A stretch of 64,000 nt of DNA from Microbacterium sp. SMR1 (GTDB taxonomy: Bacteria; Actinomycetota; Actinomycetes; Actinomycetales; Microbacteriaceae), in assembly GCF_003289625.1 (NCBI RefSeq), contig NZ_QMBN01000002.1, positions 580,610 to 644,609 of the forward strand, read 5' to 3'. The number at the start of each line of letters is the position of its first letter. Position 1 is the stretch's first letter. Made by a program: the position numbers and the translations under genes. Positions 18,761-27,755 of this stretch are shown piece by piece. The notes beneath the pieces were generated by a model. The model was given only the letters and a program-made list of their open reading frames with translations, was not told the origin of the DNA and ran no database searches.

Positions 18761-19548
18761 CCGATCACGGCGAACACGACGGCGTAGCCGACGAGCACGA
18801 GCCCGCCCGCCCACCACTCCAGGGGCTGGCCGGCGCTCCCGCCCATAGCGGCGTAGATGCTGTCGCCCGCGAGCGCATCCGAGGCCGCACCCGGGAGGAA
18901 GCGCACCACGTCGGCGAGCCCGTCGACCATGCTCGCGCCCACGCGGGCGATCGGCTCGACGAACTGGGTGAAAGCGAGGATGCCGACGACGGCGGCGATC
19001 TGGTTGCGGATGAGGGTGCCGAGCGCGATGCCCACGAGCACCCAGAGCACGAGGGCGAGCAGCATCCGTCCGAGGAACGCCCAGGTCTCGGGGCGTCCGA
19101 GCTGCGGGTCGACGCCGAACAGCGCCAGCATCCCCCCGCCTGCGGCGACCGTCGAGCCGACGGCGGCGACGCCGAAGACGAGACCCATGACGACGCCCGC
19201 GAGCATCTTCGCCGACAACGCGACGCCGCGTCGGGGTGTGGCCAGGAAGGTCGGCGTCAGGGTCTTGTGGCGGTACTCGCCGGTCACGAGCAGCGAACCC
19301 ACGACGAGCGGGAACACGTAACCCATCGCCGTGGCGAGCCCGTAGATGAGGCTCGGCAGCCGATCGCCGAGCCCCGTCGGCAGCGACGTGGTGCCCGGCA
19401 GCGAGCCGTTCTCGCCCGCCGCGAAGACGGCGGCCATGCCGCCGGCCGTTCCGCCGATGTACAGGATGAGGACGATCAGGAGGATCCACCAGACCGAGGT
19501 GGAGAACTGCTTCGTCAGTTCCGATCGGGTCGCGTTCACGAGGTTCAT
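18727..19548 (-). CDS. ABC transporter permease (ABC-2 type)
   Basis: A 273-residue permease with six hydrophobic segments, starting MNLVNATRSELTKQFST, the usual N-terminus of ABC-2 exporters. It carries the conserved GEYRHKT motif (about 87-93) after the second helix. It pairs with the ATPase encoded just upstream; the start and stop codons overlap (ATGA). Together they form a two-component exporter of unknown substrate, possibly for a lipid, peptide or antibiotic. Confidence 0.88.
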   Translation of the reverse strand: MNLVNATRSELTKQFSTSVWWILLIVLILYIGGTAGGMAAVFAAGENGSLPGTTSLPTGLGDRLPSLIYGLATAMGYVFPLVVGSLLVTGEYRHKTLTPTFLATPRRGVALSAKMLAGVVMGLVFGVAAVGSTVAAGGGMLALFGVDPQLGRPETWAFLGRMLLALVLWVLVGIALGTLIRNQIAAVVGILAFTQFVEPIARVGASMVDGLADVVRFLPGAASDALAGDSIYAAMGGSAGQPLEWWAGGLVLVGYAVVFAVIGYAVSWRRDVA

Positions 19549-20477
19549 CGCGTCTCCTCCCCGGTCACGGCCGACGGGTGCACGCGGGTGCCGCTGACGA
19601 GCTCCAGGAAGACCTCCTCGAAAGCCGGACCCTTCCGCTGCAACGCGGTCAGGGCGATGCCGGCGTCGGCGGCGATGCGTCCGACTGTCGGGGCGTCGGC
19701 ACCGCGTACGGCAAGGCCCGTGCGGCGTTCGTCGCTCTCGAAGCCGGCGGCCGAGAGGGCGCGGCGGAGCGCGTCGCGATCTTCGGCGTCGACGACGGTC
19801 GCGATCTCGTCCTGCGGCACGACATGCTCGATGCCGCCCTGGTAAACGAGGCGCCCGCGCGTGATGATCATGAGCGAATCGACGGACTGCTGCACCTCTG
19901 CCAGCAGGTGCGACGAGACCAGGACGGTGCGTCCTTCCGCGGCGAGGTCGCGGAGGAAGCGGCGGATCCAGCGGATGCCTTCGGGGTCGAGCCCGTTCGT
20001 CGGCTCGTCGAGGACCAGGACGCCGGGGTCGCCCAGCAGGGCGTAGGCGAGACCGAGGCGCTGCCGCATCCCGAGTGAGAACCCGCCCACCTTGCGGCCG
20101 GCGACATCGCCGAGACCGACGATGCCCAGGGCGTCGTCGACGCGCGACGTCGGGATCCCCGCCGCATGGGCGTAGACCCGGAGATGTGCGGCGGCCGATC
20201 GGCCCGGGTGGAAGCTGGACGACTCGAGGACGGCGCCGACGGTCTGCAGCGGGTGCTTCAGGTCGCGGTAGCGGCGGCCACCGATCGTGGCGGAGCCCGA
20301 CGTGGGCGAGATGAGCCCGAGGAGCATGCGCAGCGTGGTCGTCTTGCCCGCACCGTTCGGTCCGAGGAAGCCGGTGACCGCGCCCGGTTCGACCCGCGCC
20401 GTCAGGCCGTCGACCGCCGCGACGGCGCCGAAACGTTTGGCCACGTCGGTGAACTCCAGCACCTGTCCGTCCGCCAT
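19545..20477 (-). CDS. ABC transporter ATP-binding protein
   Basis: A 310-residue ATPase of the CcmA/DrrA type. Walker A reads GPNGAGKTT (about 37-45), the signature FSLGMRQRLGLA (about 134-145) and Walker B VLVLDEPTNGLDPEG. The C-terminal extension of about 100 residues is typical of drug-resistance-type exporters. ATG 20477 is preceded by a GAGAGGGGG ribosome-binding site. Translationally coupled to the permease. Confidence 0.92.
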   Translation of the reverse strand: MADGQVLEFTDVAKRFGAVAAVDGLTARVEPGAVTGFLGPNGAGKTTTLRMLLGLISPTSGSATIGGRRYRDLKHPLQTVGAVLESSSFHPGRSAAAHLRVYAHAAGIPTSRVDDALGIVGLGDVAGRKVGGFSLGMRQRLGLAYALLGDPGVLVLDEPTNGLDPEGIRWIRRFLRDLAAEGRTVLVSSHLLAEVQQSVDSLMIITRGRLVYQGGIEHVVPQDEIATVVDAEDRDALRRALSAAGFESDERRTGLAVRGADAPTVGRIAADAGIALTALQRKGPAFEEVFLELVSGTRVHPSAVTGEETR

Positions 20478-20550
20478 CGCGCCCCCTCTCGCCGGGTGGT
20501 TCCGCTCCCATCCTGCCCGACACGCCGCGTTCACCGCGAACTCCGAGCGG

Positions 20551-20556
20551 TAGCGT
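20551..20556 (+). promoter_or_regulatory. -10 box of the acyl-CoA hydrolase gene
   Basis: TAGCGT ends 7 nt before GTG 20564. This favours that start over the GTG at 20555, which lies within the box. Confidence 0.5.
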
Positions 20557-20563
20557 GGCGAGG

Positions 20564-21634
20564 GTGACCGACGCCGCTGCATCCGATCCGCGTGTCCGAG
20601 TCCGTGTCGATCGTGCACTCGGACATCTCACTCTCGACCGGCCGCGCGCCATCAACGCCCTCGACCTCGGCATGATCCAGCGCCTCGCCGCAGCGCTCGA
20701 CGCGTGGGAGGACGACCCCGGTGTGGACGCCGTCCTCCTCGACGGCGCGGGCGACCGCGGGCTGTGCGCGGGGGGCGACGTCCGCGGGCTGTACGACCAG
20801 ATCGTCGCGGGCGATGTCGCCGAGACGGCACATTTCTTCCGGGCCGAGTACGCCCTCAACGCACGGATCGCCGCGTACCCCAAGCCGGTCGTCGTGTTCG
20901 CCGACGGTGTGACGATGGGCGGCGGGATCGGGCTCGCCGGTCACGCGGCGGTGCGAGTGGTCACCGAACGGTCGCGCCTGGCGATGCCCGAGGTGCGGAT
21001 CGGGTTCACTCCCGACGTCGGCGGCAGCCTGCTGCTGGCCCGGGCGCCGGGGCGCGTGGGGGAGTACCTCGCGTTGACCGGTGAGTCGATGGATGCCGCT
21101 GACGCGATCTACGCCGGGTTCGCCGACCACCTCGTTCCCTCCGAGCGGCTCGATGATCTGCGCGACGCCCTCGTCAGCCGCGCCGACCCCCAGACCGCGA
21201 CCGAGCTCGTCCTCCTGTTCGACGAGACGGCCGGTCCTGCCCGCCTCGAGGCCGCCCGGCCCTGGATCGACGACGCCTTCGCCGCCGACTCCGTCGGCGA
21301 GATCATCGGCCGGTTGCGGGGGTGCACCGAGCCGGAGGCCCACGCCACCGCTGAGCTGCTCGAGACGCTTCCGCCGACTGCTCTTGCCGTCACCCTCGCG
21401 GCCGTCCGCGCCGCGCGCGAGCAGGACGAGCTGCGAACGGTCCTGGCGCAGGAGTACGGCCTGGTGCTGTGGTTCGCCACGACGCAGCCCGACCTCGTCG
21501 AGGGCATCCGAGCCCGCCTCGTCGACAAGGACGGGGCGCCGTCGTGGTCGCCCGCGTCGCGAGACGACCTCGCTCCCGATGTCGTCGCGCGGGCGTTCGG
21601 GTTCGAGCCCGTCCCGGCCCTATGGACTGACTGA
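20564..21634 (+). CDS. 3-hydroxyisobutyryl-CoA hydrolase-like crotonase
   Basis: A 356-residue crotonase-fold protein. It hydrolyses 3-hydroxyisobutyryl-CoA in valine breakdown if the family assignment holds. CAGGDVRGLYD (about 69-79) and FADGVTMGGGIGLAGHA (about 112-128) form the oxyanion region; PEVRIGFTPDVGGS carries the acidic residue. The C-terminal extension (WFATTQPDLVEGIRARLVDKD) is characteristic of the hydrolase rather than of 260-residue enoyl-CoA hydratases. GTG 20564 is chosen from the leaderless promoter. It is divergent from the ABC exporter. Confidence 0.85.
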   Translation: MTDAAASDPRVRVRVDRALGHLTLDRPRAINALDLGMIQRLAAALDAWEDDPGVDAVLLDGAGDRGLCAGGDVRGLYDQIVAGDVAETAHFFRAEYALNARIAAYPKPVVVFADGVTMGGGIGLAGHAAVRVVTERSRLAMPEVRIGFTPDVGGSLLLARAPGRVGEYLALTGESMDAADAIYAGFADHLVPSERLDDLRDALVSRADPQTATELVLLFDETAGPARLEAARPWIDDAFAADSVGEIIGRLRGCTEPEAHATAELLETLPPTALAVTLAAVRAAREQDELRTVLAQEYGLVLWFATTQPDLVEGIRARLVDKDGAPSWSPASRDDLAPDVVARAFGFEPVPALWTD

Positions 21635-21734
21635 GTTCCGTCGGACGTCCGGGCTCCGCCCGGCCCCGAGGTAATAGTCTCGGGATGCTGTGCGTCCGCG
21701 CCGTCCCGGGGCTGCGCCGCGCGAGGGAGGGTTC

Positions 21735-22658
21735 GTGTTCGACAGTCCGCTGTCCGCCTCGGCGTACGACGTGCTCGGGGTCGCGCCCGACGTCGACGAC
21801 GAGGAGCTTCGCCGCGCCTACCGCCTCCGGCTGCGGCAGACGCATCCCGACACCGGGGGCGACGCCGTGAAGTTCGTGCAGGTGCAGCGTGCCTGGGACC
21901 TGGTCGGCACGTCCGCCGCCCGCGCGGCCTACGACCGAGGACACGGTTTCGCGGACGCCCCGACCTTCTCTCCCGACGCCCCGACGTGGCGGCCGCCGCA
22001 GCGCCCGGCCGACACCCGCCCGCGGGCGCGGTCGTTCGGGCAGCCCGGCGGCTGGCGCCGTGAGCGCTACCTGACCCTCATCCGGGAGTGGGTCGGACGT
22101 GGCGCAGCGGTCGACGACCCGTACGACCCCGCGCTCGTCCGCACCGCGCCCCACGAGATCCGGCGGCTGCTCGCCGACGCCCTCGCTGAGGAGGCGACGG
22201 CTCGCGTGGTCGCGGACCTCGGAATGGGGTACACCGTCTGGCATGACGTGGCCGCCGACCCCCGCGATCCCGACGTGAAGCTCGATCACGTGGTGCTCGG
22301 GCCCTCCGGGCTCTACGCCGTGCTGTCGGAGGACTTCGGCGCTCCGGTGCGCACTCGGCGCGGCGAGCTGATCGGCGAGGGCGTCGACTCGCCGATCGCG
22401 ACGCTCGTGCATCGAGCGCGAGCGCTCAGTCGCGCCGCGCGGGTGAAGTTCAGCGGCGTGATCGTGGTGCTCCCCGACGACGATGTGGTGCAGGCCATCG
22501 AGGAGCTCGGCCGTGTGCGCGGTCTCGCGGTCGCGGTGGTGGGACGTTCGGCGCTGGCCACGGTGCTCCGTCGCGGGGTCGCCGGTGCGCGCGAGATCGG
22601 CGGGAACGAGCTCTTCGACGTCCGCACCCGCCTGCAGCAGACCGTCCGCTTCGTATGA
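21735..22658 (+). CDS. J-domain protein fused to a NERD-like domain
   Basis: A 307-residue protein. The N-terminal J domain (about 8-65) has the HPD motif in RQTHPDTGGD, so it could stimulate a DnaK-type chaperone. A linker with WRPPQRP follows. The C-terminal part (about 140-300) has LDHVVLGPSGLYAV, which resembles the core strand of nuclease-related NERD domains, although the following Lys of that family is not seen. GTG 21735 is preferred since GGGAGG lies 5 nt upstream; GTG 21690 is an alternative. The next gene overlaps by ATGA. Confidence 0.72.
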   Translation: MFDSPLSASAYDVLGVAPDVDDEELRRAYRLRLRQTHPDTGGDAVKFVQVQRAWDLVGTSAARAAYDRGHGFADAPTFSPDAPTWRPPQRPADTRPRARSFGQPGGWRRERYLTLIREWVGRGAAVDDPYDPALVRTAPHEIRRLLADALAEEATARVVADLGMGYTVWHDVAADPRDPDVKLDHVVLGPSGLYAVLSEDFGAPVRTRRGELIGEGVDSPIATLVHRARALSRAARVKFSGVIVVLPDDDVVQAIEELGRVRGLAVAVVGRSALATVLRRGVAGAREIGGNELFDVRTRLQQTVRFV

Positions 22659-23326
22659 CGTCGCGAGGTGCGATGCGCGCCGCGTACGACACCGTCGCGG
22701 CCGACTACGCGGCCCTGCTGCCTGATGCGTCGTTCGAGGCCCCGGACGATGTCGCCCTGATCGATCGGTTCCTCGACCTGCTCCCGAGCGGCGCCCGGGT
22801 GGTCGACGCCGGGTGCGGTGCCGGTCGGATGCTTCGCCTCATGCACGACAGCCGCCCGGATCTGCGCACGGTCGGCGTCGACCTCTCGCCGCGGATGATC
22901 GAACAGGCGCGCTCGAGCTGTCCGTTCGCCGATCTCGCCGTAGGTGACCTCGCCGAGCTGCCGCTGCCTGAGCGGTCCGCGGCCGGCATCCTCGCCTGGT
23001 ACTCCGTGATCCACGCGGCGCCGGACGAGCTCGCGGTGATCGCCGCCGAGTTCGCCCGAGTCTCGATGCCGGGCGGCCTCGTCCTCCTCGGGTTCCAGAG
23101 CGGGAGCGGAACCCGCCGGATCGAGCGTGCCTACGGTCACGATGTCGCCCTGGACGCCGTCCTGCACGAACCTCGCGATGTCGCGGCGACCTTCGCGGCT
23201 CTCGGATTCGAGGTGCTCGAGCAGTGCGAGCGTCCCGCGCGAGACGGGGAGCGCCATGCGCAGGGGTTCGTGCTCGCGCGTCGCGAGGTCAGTCCGCGAG
23301 ACCCCACAGCTGCAGCGGGTGGCTGA
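22655..23326 (+). CDS. Class I SAM-dependent methyltransferase
   Basis: A 223-residue methyltransferase of unknown substrate. Motif I is VVDAGCGAGRMLRL (about 49-62), the acidic strand-2 residue is in VGVDLSPRMIEQAR, and motif post-I lies at GDLAELPLPE. The YDTVAADYAALL start is typical of small-molecule methyltransferases of the methyltransferase-11/25 type. It overlaps the J-domain gene by 4 nt and converges on the carboxypeptidase gene with a 38-bp overlap. Confidence 0.85.
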   Translation: MTSRGAMRAAYDTVAADYAALLPDASFEAPDDVALIDRFLDLLPSGARVVDAGCGAGRMLRLMHDSRPDLRTVGVDLSPRMIEQARSSCPFADLAVGDLAELPLPERSAAGILAWYSVIHAAPDELAVIAAEFARVSMPGGLVLLGFQSGSGTRRIERAYGHDVALDAVLHEPRDVAATFAALGFEVLEQCERPARDGERHAQGFVLARREVSPRDPTAAAGG

Positions 23327-24641
23327 GGCGCCACCAGATGTCCGGGTCGGGGATGTCCGCGGTCAGGCGCAGGGTCGTGGTCGCCGAGCCGAGCGGGCCG
23401 GTGAGCGTCAGCTCGCCCGCCTCGTCGCCGGCGTCGCGGGAATCGCCGAGCTCGACGTTCGCCGCAGCCTGAGACGACTGCGTGTTCCAGAGCGCGACCC
23501 GGACGTCGGCGTCGGTGACGATCTCGGCTGTCGCACCCCACGCGGTGGTCGCGGTGCCGGCGACGGTTCCCGCGGGCAGGGCCGGTGAGGCGGCGATCTC
23601 GGTGATCGTGCGATCGAGCAGCTCGGCCGTCGCCGAGTGGCGGGTCTCGTCGTCGGGCTGATCGAGAGCGGTCGCGTAAACGCGGACGTTCACCCCGTCG
23701 ATGGCGGTGTCTTTCGCGGCGACGAGGTTGTACGACCCGAACAGGCTGCCCGTCTTGACGCCGACCACCGCGGGGTCGGCCAGCAGAGCATTGGTGTTCT
23801 CGACGAAACCGGCGCCCGGCAGCTCGACGGAGCGCTGCGCCACGATACCGGCGATGACCGGGTTCGACATCGCGGTCTCGGCGAGGGCGACGACGGATGC
23901 CGGTGCCGCCGTGTTCTCCGGATCGATCCCGCTCGAATCGACGACGGTGACGCCGCCGAGATCATGGGCCTGCAGCCAGGCGTTCGCCGCCTCGACGTAG
24001 GCGTCTTCATCGGGCCAGAGGTCGAACACGAGGCGGTCGGCGTAGTTGTTCGCCGATCCGATGAGCACGCCCTGCAGCAGCTGATACTGCGTCAGTACGC
24101 CGTCGACGGGGACGTCGAGAGCCGACTGGTCGTCGGCGAGGTAGGCGCGGTACTCCCGGCGGTCGGCGGAGGTGAAAGCGAATTCCGGACCCTGCTCGCC
24201 GTCGGCGAGCGGCATCCGGTCGAGGACGACGAGGGCCGTGACGAGCTTGGTGATGCTCGCGATGGACTCGGGCTCGCTCGACGAGGCCGAGACGTTCGCG
24301 AAGCCCTCGACGCCGGTCGCGCCGGCGCCTTCGAGGGGCCACGCCGGCTGTGCGACGGCTGCGGCGGGGGCGGTTACGGCGGCGGGGAGGATGTCGGGCG
24401 CGACGGCGTCGAGCGGCCAGAGAAGCGTCGCCGCCGCGTAGCCGCCCACGGTGAGGGCGGCGATTCCCAGCGTCGACAGGGCAGCCGGCGCCGCCGAGCG
24501 TCGCGGCGGCTCGGTGAGCAGGTCGGCGTGCGCGACCGTGTACGGGCCTGCTGAGGCAGCCGCTTCGTTTCGCCTGCCGCCGCGCGCGACGGCGTCCTCG
24601 TCGACCCACGCGAGGGCGACGCGCGCGTCGGGAGAACTCAC
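23289..24641 (-). CDS. Membrane-anchored D-alanyl-D-alanine carboxypeptidase (S11 family)
   Basis: A 450-residue peptidoglycan-trimming enzyme. A cytoplasmic N-terminus of about 55 residues and one membrane span (about 55-75) place the catalytic domain outside. Active-site motifs are SITK (nucleophile Ser129, Lys132), SAN in IGSANNYADR, and KTG in VGVKTGSLFG. The C-terminal beta domain is present. GTG 24641 is chosen because TACGTT ends 6 nt upstream, although an ATG at 24656 is in frame. It is divergent from the riboswitch-controlled thiamine operon. Confidence 0.87.
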   Translation of the reverse strand: MSSPDARVALAWVDEDAVARGGRRNEAAASAGPYTVAHADLLTEPPRRSAAPAALSTLGIAALTVGGYAAATLLWPLDAVAPDILPAAVTAPAAAVAQPAWPLEGAGATGVEGFANVSASSSEPESIASITKLVTALVVLDRMPLADGEQGPEFAFTSADRREYRAYLADDQSALDVPVDGVLTQYQLLQGVLIGSANNYADRLVFDLWPDEDAYVEAANAWLQAHDLGGVTVVDSSGIDPENTAAPASVVALAETAMSNPVIAGIVAQRSVELPGAGFVENTNALLADPAVVGVKTGSLFGSYNLVAAKDTAIDGVNVRVYATALDQPDDETRHSATAELLDRTITEIAASPALPAGTVAGTATTAWGATAEIVTDADVRVALWNTQSSQAAANVELGDSRDAGDEAGELTLTGPLGSATTTLRLTADIPDPDIWWRLSHPLQLWGLAD

Positions 24642-24647
24642 CCGCCC

Positions 24648-24653
24648 AACGTA
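24648..24653 (-). promoter_or_regulatory. -10 box of the carboxypeptidase gene
   Basis: TACGTT on the minus strand, 6 nt before GTG 24641. It lies where the -35 element of the divergent thiamine promoter would be. Confidence 0.5.
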
Positions 24654-24670
24654 CATCGCCCGCGCGACGT

Positions 24671-24676
24671 TATACT
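24671..24676 (+). promoter_or_regulatory. -10 box of the ykoEDC operon
   Basis: TATACT, the best -10 match in the region. It places the start of the RNA at about 24683, just before the TPP aptamer. Confidence 0.65.
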
Positions 24677-24686
24677 TCAGCGACAA

Positions 24687-24775
24687 CCACGGGAGTCCGG
24701 TGAGCCGGGCTGAGAGGAAGCGATCCACGCTTCGACCGTCGAACCTGATCCGGATCATGCCGGCGCAGGGAGGAG
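24687..24775 (+). ncRNA. TPP riboswitch (THI element)
   Basis: The conserved thi-box parts are present in order: GGGAGTCCGGTGAGCCGG (24691-24708), CTGAGA (24710-24715), and AACCTGATCCGGATCATGCC (24742-24761) with the GCAGGGA end. The 3' strand of the aptamer runs into GGGAGGAGAG, the ribosome-binding site of the next gene, only a few bases before ATG 24781. TPP binding therefore most likely blocks translation initiation. The genes that follow encode a thiamine-precursor transporter. Confidence 0.95.
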
Positions 24776-24780
24776 AGAGA

Positions 24781-25416
24781 ATGCACGCTGCTGCGTCCAC
24801 CACCGAGTCCGATCGTCGTACCGGCCGCACGCCCGGCCGTTTCCGCTGGCGCGTCGTCGACATCGTCATCGCCAGCGTCATCGGCGTCGCCTGCGCCGCG
24901 GTGTTCCTGCTGTGGAACGTCGCCTATCAGGGCCCGTCCGCCGCGCTCACGCCGTTGCTTCCTGGCCTGCAGGGCCTGCTCGCCGGGCCCTGGCTCATCG
25001 CCGGCGTTCTCGGCGGCCTCATCATCCGCAAGCCGGGCGCCGCGCTCTACACCGAGCTGCTCGCGGCTGTGATCTCGGCGCTGGTCGGCAACCAGTGGGG
25101 CCCCCTCACGATCGTCTCCGGTCTCGTCCAGGGATTGGGCGCGGAACTGATCTTCCTGGTGTTCCTCTACGCGTCGTGGCGTCTTCCGGTCGCGCTCCTC
25201 GCGGGTGCGGGGGCGGGTCTCGCCGGCGGCATCAACGACCGCATCCTCTGGTACCCCGGTGCCGACACTCTCTTCACGTCGGTCTACATCGCCTCGACGA
25301 CGATCTCGGGCGCCGTCATCGCCGGTCTCGGCGGATGGCTCATCACGCGCGCGCTGGCGCGGACGGGAGCCCTCGGCCGGTTCGCGGCCGGGCGCGAAGC
25401 CACCGCCCGCGTCTGA
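24781..25416 (+). CDS. ykoE: ECF transporter substrate-binding (S) component YkoE
   Basis: The 211-residue S component binds the vitamin precursor (thiamine or hydroxymethylpyrimidine) in the membrane. Six hydrophobic helices are visible, with the YkoE-type blocks PGLQGLLAGPWLIAGVLGGLIIRKPGAA and LVGNQWGP. ATG 24781 directly follows the riboswitch-embedded ribosome-binding site; the open frame upstream runs through the riboswitch and is not coding. First gene of ykoEDC. Confidence 0.92.
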   Translation: MHAAASTTESDRRTGRTPGRFRWRVVDIVIASVIGVACAAVFLLWNVAYQGPSAALTPLLPGLQGLLAGPWLIAGVLGGLIIRKPGAALYTELLAAVISALVGNQWGPLTIVSGLVQGLGAELIFLVFLYASWRLPVALLAGAGAGLAGGINDRILWYPGADTLFTSVYIASTTISGAVIAGLGGWLITRALARTGALGRFAAGREATARV

Positions 25417-25418
25417 CG

Positions 25419-26945
25419 GTGGGCGACGCCGGGGTTCCGCGGCCCGCGACCCTCGAGGCCCGCGGGTGGGGGTGGCGCTACGCGACGCGACGCGCGTGGG
25501 CTGCACGCGAGACGGCGTTCCGCATCGATGCCGGCGAGCGCGTGCTGCTGCTCGGCGCTTCGGGGTCGGGCAAATCGACACTGCTGCAAGGCCTCGCCGG
25601 GGTCCTCGGCGGAGCCGACGAAGGCGAGCAGGAGGGGGCGCTGCTCGTGGACGGGCAGCCGGCCGCGGAGGCCCGCGGCCGAGCGGGGCTCGTCCTGCAA
25701 GACCCCGACAGTCAGACGATCCTCGCGCGGGTGGGCGACGACGTCGCATTCGGCTGCGAGAACCTGGGCGTGCGCCGCGACGAGATCTGGCGCCGGGTAC
25801 GGGCTGCGTTGGATGCGGTCGGACTCGACGTCCCGCTGGATCGTTCGACCGCGGCGTTGTCGGGCGGGCAGAAGCAGCGCCTCGCCCTCGCGGGCATCGT
25901 CGCGATGCAGCCGGGTGCGGTGCTGCTCGACGAGCCGACCGCGAACCTCGACCCTGCGGGCGTCGTCGACGTCCGGGATGCCGTCGCCCGCGCGCTCGAT
26001 GCCACCGGGGCCACGCTCGTCGTGATCGAGCACCGGATCGAGGCGTGGCTTCCCGTCGTCGATCGGGTCATCGTGCTGGCGCCCGGCGGCGAGGTCATCG
26101 CTGACGGCGATCCTCGAACAGTGCTGACCGAACGGGGTCAGGAGCTCGCTGCGGCGGGCGTGTGGGTGCCCGGCATCCGTCCCTCCTTCCCGCCGCGGCC
26201 CGCCGCTGCGCCCGGCGACGTTCTGCTGTCGGCCATGGATCTCGTCGTCGGTCGTGCCGTCGGCTCGCCGGCCGCCGGGCCACTCGACCTCGATGTGCGG
26301 GCGGGTGAGGTGCTCGGCGTCGTCGGGCCGAACGGTGCCGGCAAGTCGACTCTCGGGCTCACTCTTGCGGGACTGCTCCGGGCGCAGGGCGGCGCCGTGC
26401 GCGCGGCGGACGGACTCGCTGCCGGGGCTGCGCTCGTCCGCCGGCCGCGGCGACGTGTCGCCGCGGCCCCCGCCGACCCCGCGGCGTGGACGTCGACGGC
26501 GTTGCTGACGCGGATCGGGACGGTCCTGCAGGAGCCCGAGCACCAGATCCTGCGCGCATCGGTGCGCGACGAGCTCGAGGTCGGACCCCGCGCTCTGGGC
26601 CTCGAGGAGACGGAGATCACTGCTCGCGTCGACGAACTGCTCGAGCGGCTTCGGCTCGCCCCGCTCGCCGGGGCCAACCCGTACACACTGTCGGGCGGCG
26701 AGAAGCGTCGCCTCACTGTCGCGGCGATGCTGGCGGCGCGTCCCCGGGTCGTGGTCCTCGACGAGCCGACTTTCGGCCAGGATGCGCGCACCTGGTCGGA
26801 GCTGGTCGCGATCATCGCTTCCCTGCGCGACGGTGTCGACGACCGCGGCCCGCTCGGCGTCGTCACGATCACCCACGACGATGCCGTGCTCGACGCGCTC
26901 GCGGCGCGCCGGTTCGCGCTCGCGCCGGCGGGGGTGCGGGCGTGA
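25419..26945 (+). CDS. ykoD: ECF transporter duplicated ATPase YkoD
   Basis: A 508-residue protein with two fused ABC ATPase domains that power the transporter. Domain 1 has Walker A GASGSGKST (about 47), signature LSGGQKQR and Walker B VLLDEPTANLDPAG. Domain 2 has Walker A GPNGAGKST (about 304), signature LSGGEKRR and VVLDEPTFGQD. GTG 25419 starts 2 nt after the ykoE stop. The last codon overlaps the next start (GTGA). Confidence 0.92.
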   Translation: MGDAGVPRPATLEARGWGWRYATRRAWAARETAFRIDAGERVLLLGASGSGKSTLLQGLAGVLGGADEGEQEGALLVDGQPAAEARGRAGLVLQDPDSQTILARVGDDVAFGCENLGVRRDEIWRRVRAALDAVGLDVPLDRSTAALSGGQKQRLALAGIVAMQPGAVLLDEPTANLDPAGVVDVRDAVARALDATGATLVVIEHRIEAWLPVVDRVIVLAPGGEVIADGDPRTVLTERGQELAAAGVWVPGIRPSFPPRPAAAPGDVLLSAMDLVVGRAVGSPAAGPLDLDVRAGEVLGVVGPNGAGKSTLGLTLAGLLRAQGGAVRAADGLAAGAALVRRPRRRVAAAPADPAAWTSTALLTRIGTVLQEPEHQILRASVRDELEVGPRALGLEETEITARVDELLERLRLAPLAGANPYTLSGGEKRRLTVAAMLAARPRVVVLDEPTFGQDARTWSELVAIIASLRDGVDDRGPLGVVTITHDDAVLDALAARRFALAPAGVRA

Positions 26946-27733
26946 GCGCCCCCGTGCATCTCGAAGCTGCGCCGCGCGGCGTCGCGACGCTCAACCCCGT
27001 GGCGAAGCTGCTGGCGGCGCTCCTCATTGCACTTCCGCTGGTCATCACGATCGACCCGGTCTCGGCCGGCGTGGCCCTGCTCCTCGAGCTGCCGCTCCTG
27101 CTCGCGTCGGGCGTCGGGTGGCGCCGGTTCTGGATGCGGACACTGCCGCTGTGGATGGCCGCGCCGGCGGCCGCGGCGACGATCTCGCTCTACGGCGAGC
27201 GAAGCGGCGCCGAGGTCTTCTCCTGGGCATTCGTCCACGTCAGCGAGGGTTCGCTCGCGCTGGGGCTGGCGGCTGCGCTCCGCGTCCTCGCGATCGGACT
27301 GCCGGCCGTCGTGCTGTTCATCACGGTGGACCCGACCGACCTCGCCGACGGGCTGGCGCAGATCCTGCGCCTTCCGGCCCGTTTCGTCATCGGGGGACTC
27401 GCCGGGATGCGGATGCTCGGTCTGCTCGCGGAGGATTGGCGCGCGCTCGCCCTGGCGCGGCGGGCCCGTGGCGTGGCCGACGCCGGCCGGCTGCGGCGCA
27501 CGCTGGGGATGGCCTTCGCGCTTCTCGTGCTGGCCATTCGACGGGGCTCGGCGCTCGCGACCGCGATGGAGGCTCGGGCCTTCGGTGCGCCGGTGCGCCG
27601 CACGTGGGCGCGGGAGTCGCGGCTCGCGGCATCCGATGTCGCGGTCATGGCGGGCGGGCTCGCGATCTCGGTCACGGCAGTGGCCGTGTCGGTCGCGGTG
27701 GGAGCCTTTCACCCGATCTTCGGCCCGTCCTGA
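26942..27733 (+). CDS. ykoC: ECF transporter T component YkoC
   Basis: The 263-residue transmembrane coupling component. It starts with LNPVAKLLAALL, the usual EcfT entry, and carries the Ala-Arg-Gly coupling motif in LARRARGVADAG and again in AMEARAFGAPVRR. About six hydrophobic segments are seen. GTG 26942 overlaps the ykoD stop by 4 nt, giving tight translational coupling and 1:1 assembly. Confidence 0.92.
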   Translation: MSAPVHLEAAPRGVATLNPVAKLLAALLIALPLVITIDPVSAGVALLLELPLLLASGVGWRRFWMRTLPLWMAAPAAAATISLYGERSGAEVFSWAFVHVSEGSLALGLAAALRVLAIGLPAVVLFITVDPTDLADGLAQILRLPARFVIGGLAGMRMLGLLAEDWRALALARRARGVADAGRLRRTLGMAFALLVLAIRRGSALATAMEARAFGAPVRRTWARESRLAASDVAVMAGGLAISVTAVAVSVAVGAFHPIFGPS

Positions 27734-27755
27734 GATCAGGCCACGAGATCGGGTC

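Noticed and set aside
26486..26941. N-terminal extension of the T component gene
   Set aside because: It would overlap the second ATPase domain of ykoD in another frame; the GTG at 26942 overlapping the ykoD stop is the natural coupled start.
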